NCBI GenBank assembly: GCA_002224055.1
Contig: AZLU01000120.1
Location: forward strand, 61,851 to 124,343
DNA length: 62,493 nucleotides
Source: Pezizomycotina sp. ARF18
Lineage: Eukaryota > Ascomycota
Direction: 5' to 3'
The translations under genes were made by a program, and so were the position numbers. Below, in pieces: positions 59,323 through 62,493 of the stretch. Each line of letters opens with the position of its first letter. Within the stretch, counting starts at the first letter, position 1. The notes under the pieces were generated by a model that was not told the origin of the DNA, made no database searches, and saw nothing but the letters and a program-made list of their open reading frames with translations.

Positions 59323-62300
59323 GGTTATAAGCCTAGTCAATAATATATTAATAAATAGACTTACTTCTTAATTTCTTTAAACGATATATTTATAATATCT
59401 CTCTTACTAAAGTTTAACGAGGTAAAGCTAAAGGCTAATCTTATAAATTACCTCGATTAAAATACCTATATAACTACGTTCCTTAAGTATAATAAAGTCT
59501 AAGATATTACTAGTAAACTACTTAAGACTATAGTAACTAACGTAGAGCTAAATATAAAGATTAAGATAATAACTTAAAGGCGTATACTATTATTAAAGCT
59601 TATTACGAGTAGAGACTCGATATACTTATCTACGATCTACTAATAATAGCGCGAATAAGGTATAGATACTTTAAGTTTAATATATTATTATTACCGCTAT
59701 TAGTAAGCCTTATATTAAGAAATAACTAAGATAAATTTAACTTAAGAATAAAGTCGATATTTAAGAATTTATATAGAAGTATTAAGATCTTATTAAAAAT
59801 ATAATAAAATATTAGGCTTAATCTTAATAAAAAAGACTAAACGGAGACGATAAAAAAATAGAGCTAAGTATAGGCTTAAAGGATAATATAGTTATAGTAG
59901 AGGCTATTAATTTTATCTATAATAATTAGTAGCGACTAAGAAACGTTTATTATAAACTTTTAATAATAATAATTTAATAGTAAAGAACTAACCTTTAATA
60001 TACTTAAAAAAACGCTACTTATTAAAGAGGTAAAGTTAGAATATAATATATTAAAGACGTTAGCTTTAAGAATAATAAGACGCTATTTAAAAGAAATAGC
60101 CGAGGTAAACCTAAAGAACGATAAGAAAGTTTATAAGTTTAAAGGTAAATATTACTACTATAATAAGGTTAGATATAAGAAAGCTAACTATAAAAAGCGT
60201 ATAAAGAATAAGAAAAATAGCGATAATAATAAGATATTAGATCTTATAGTATAAACCTTAATATAAAATATTAGCTCTTAGAGAATAATTTAGTAGTTCT
60301 TAACTTAAATATATTTTTTAATATAATAATAGTAAGAAAAGTATTTTTTACCTATAAACCCTCTTAAAGCTATAGAATATTAATTAGTAATAGAGAAATA
60401 CTATAGGCTATTAATACTAGCTTAATATTTATAAGGCTTAATAAGAAGTATGGCGGTAGTCTTATTAAACTTAAAAATACGTATATACTCTAAAGATAAA
60501 GTATAGCCTATTCTTAATCTTTTACGTAAATAAGATAAATAATAATAATAATTTAATAAATAGATATATATATTAACTAGGGCTAAGGATTAAAACTATT
60601 TAAAAAAAAACTATAGAAAATCTTAGGTAAGATTATATATATCTATAAAAAAGAGTTTAGCTTTTATATATATAAAAAGTATATAAATAACTTAAATATA
60701 TTAGTAAGAATTATATTAAGTAAATAATTAAGTATAAAAGCGTTATAATATTACTAAGACGGTAAAAATTTTAGAGCTATATTAACTATAAGGTCTACGG
60801 ACTTACTAATTTAAAAATACTAAACTATAAAGACCTTAATTAGATAAGTATAAGCTAATAAGATAATCTTCTTAAATTTTTATTAAAGATATATATAAAG
60901 AGCCTCGAAATTATATAAGTTTATTATCTTTTTTAAAGAGAATAGTTAGAAGTCCTAAATCTACTTTATAAAATAAAAAGGTAAATAATACTCTTATACT
61001 TTAATAGTACTCTTAAGATAGCTAAACGTTAGTTAAACTTAAGCTTATTAAGCTATATAATAGAAGTAAAAAATATACCTTAATCGATAGACGCTATAAA
61101 TAAAATTATAGTCTATATCTTAGCTATATATATTTAATAAAATAACGTACCTAAAAAGCTTAATTAAATTTTTATTAATAGATTAAAGAATATTAGCCGC
61201 GTTAGATTTACCGCCGTAGCTATAAAGTAAAAGCGGTAAATTATTATAATTTAATCTATAACTATACGCTATTAAGACCGCTTAAGGTATTAAAGAATAA
61301 TAAATAGATAATATTATAGAGAAGATAAGAAAGGTAAAGTTTTAATATTTTAAATTTTAGAATATTTAGTAAACTATATTACGTATATATTAATAGTAAA
61401 CTTTAAAAAAGCTAGATAATATTACTAAAAAATATATTTTATAGGCCTAGAGGCTTATAATATATACTAAGTCTAAGATTTTACTATCTATAAAGTATTA
61501 ATTTATAGAGATATTAGATTCCTAATTAAATTAACCTTTAAAGTACGTAACTTTATAGAGAATAATAAAGATCCTCTTAAGTACGTTAAAATAATAAGGC
61601 TAAATTATAATTAAAAGATAACTTCTAATTATTAGTTAGATATCTATAAGACGATTATACTAGAGTAGCCTAATTAGCTAAAATAAAGATAAAAGCGAAG
61701 ATCTTAATAATACTAGTTTATAGCTAAAATCTAAAGATACTCGCTCTTATAAAGAAGTTATATAGATACTATAAAATAGATCTATAACGATTAATTAAAG
61801 ATAATAGACGTATTTCTAAATCGCTAAAATAAGATCTAGTAGTTAAACTATTAAGATACTCTATAAGCTAAAATATATTAATAAAGATCTAATAGCTATA
61901 CGCCTTAGAGAAAAAGCCTATAAAAATTAATAATATATCGATAAACTAGAGCTACTTACTATAAAGAGGCTATAAGCTCTATAAACTATAAAAATAGTAT
62001 AAATCGATAGATTAAAAATATTCTTAATTAAGAAAAATATATAAAAATCTATAGATTTTTAAAATCTTTTCTAAAAGATAATATTATCGATAATAAATAG
62101 GTATTTAATATAAGCGCGATACTATTAATTAGATTATAATATTTAAGTTAAGACTAATTACTTAAGGCTTTATATAAAAGTAAAAAATTAATTATAATAA
62201 GATATATACTAGTAGCTAAAATTAATAATAAGGCTATTTTTTTATATTAGTAGCCTAGCTTAATCTTAAATATAAATAGATAAATATAATAATAGCCTTC

Positions 62301-62493
62301 CTTATATCTAAACTAAAGTAAAAAATTATCGTTAGACTTTAAAAGAAATAGAATTAATAAATTAGTTTAGTTAATAAAGACTCTATACGGCCTTAAATAG
62401 TTACCTTAAAAAATATTAAAACTTAACTTAGTTTTAAATTATTAAAGTTTAAAGTTTATTAGCTTAATAATAGCTTATTTATTAATAAAAATT
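59016..62493 (+). mobile_element. RIP-degraded Ty1/Copia LTR retrotransposon, truncated by window end
   Basis: The proposed 5' LTR spans about 59016-59322, starting TATTGGGCATGCC (from an original TG start) and ending near GCTAGTA. A primer-binding-like site, GGTTATAAGCCTAGTC, follows at 59323-59338. Remnants appear in the plus-strand order of a Copia polyprotein: a gag-like region from 59400; a CCHC-like zinc knuckle near 60145-60200 whose Cys codons are largely changed to Tyr (KYYYYNKVRYKKANYKK); integrase-type segments about 60750-61330; and reverse transcriptase near 62370 with KTLYGLK before a stop codon. Dozens of stops, mostly TAA/TAG from C-to-T type change, make it inactive. The gag-IN-RT order is what separates Copia from Gypsy. 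Confidence 0.8.

Larger units (their letters stand above)
53700..62493. other. RIP-mutated AT-rich repeat region
   Basis: The region is dominated by TA dinucleotides, and CpA/TpG are almost absent except in a few GC-rich islands. No long open frames survive. Where two copies of the same repeat can be compared (54150 and 58605), the differences include TGTTGG against TATTAG, which is G-to-A in a TpG context, the classic RIP change. It starts within 1 kb of the Vid27 gene and continues to the window end, so this may be a subtelomeric, centromeric or dispersed heterochromatic block. Confidence 0.88.

Noticed and set aside
53726-62493. Search for CRISPR-like arrays or phage-type systems
   Set aside because: The repeats have irregular spacing and no cas-like genes exist. 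The DNA is eukaryotic with introns and RIP.

Overview
This is nuclear DNA of a filamentous ascomycete (Pezizomycotina). The genes have short GT-AG introns with CTAAC-like branch points. The right end carries mutation typical of repeat-induced point mutation (RIP). Gene content is fungal housekeeping and chromosome biology, including a Polycomb EED homologue, an exomer subunit, Bbc1 and Vid27, which together point to a Pezizomycotina core genome. I cannot name the species.

Layout, left to right. 1-6.6 kb has no gene I can support. 6.6-8.4 kb (-) is a RAD51-family paralogue. 9.3-11.4 kb (+) is an RNF216/TRIAD3-like RBR ubiquitin ligase. 12.1-14.2 kb (+) is a mitochondrial DnaJ (Mdj1). 15.4-17.4 kb (+) is a two-PAS-domain protein. 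17.8-19.6 kb (-) is a Csm1/Pcs1 monopolin subunit. 20.3-22.1 kb (-) is EED. 23.1-28.2 kb (+) is SMC6. 28.7-29.8 kb (-) is Chs5. 32.5-34.6 kb (+) is the DEAD-box helicase Dhh1. 35.3-39.4 kb (-) is Utp22. 41.3-44.4 kb (+) is the peroxisomal multifunctional beta-oxidation enzyme. 45.7-49.6 kb (+) is Bbc1. 50.1-53.1 kb (-) is Vid27. From about 53.5 kb to the end the DNA turns extremely AT-rich: a 1.9-kb foldback element, 2.3 kb of undetermined RIP-degraded sequence, a GC-rich block of consecutive hairpins that escaped mutation, half of a second foldback copy, and a RIP-degraded Ty1/Copia retrotransposon that runs off the window.

There are no operons. Genes are independent units with divergent or convergent neighbours. 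Several act on chromosomes (RAD51 paralogue, Csm1, EED, SMC6), but their closeness may be chance. Almost every gene is interrupted by single-base frameshifts, nearly all of them one base missing from a 2-4 base run, while the motifs in all frames are conserved. This looks like uncorrected sequencing error rather than gene death. I therefore annotate whole loci, not single open frames. Poly(A)/poly(T) runs of 15-26 bases are unusually common in intergenic DNA and introns up to 45 kb.

The best candidates for something undescribed are the hairpin array at 58295-58468 and the foldback family around it.
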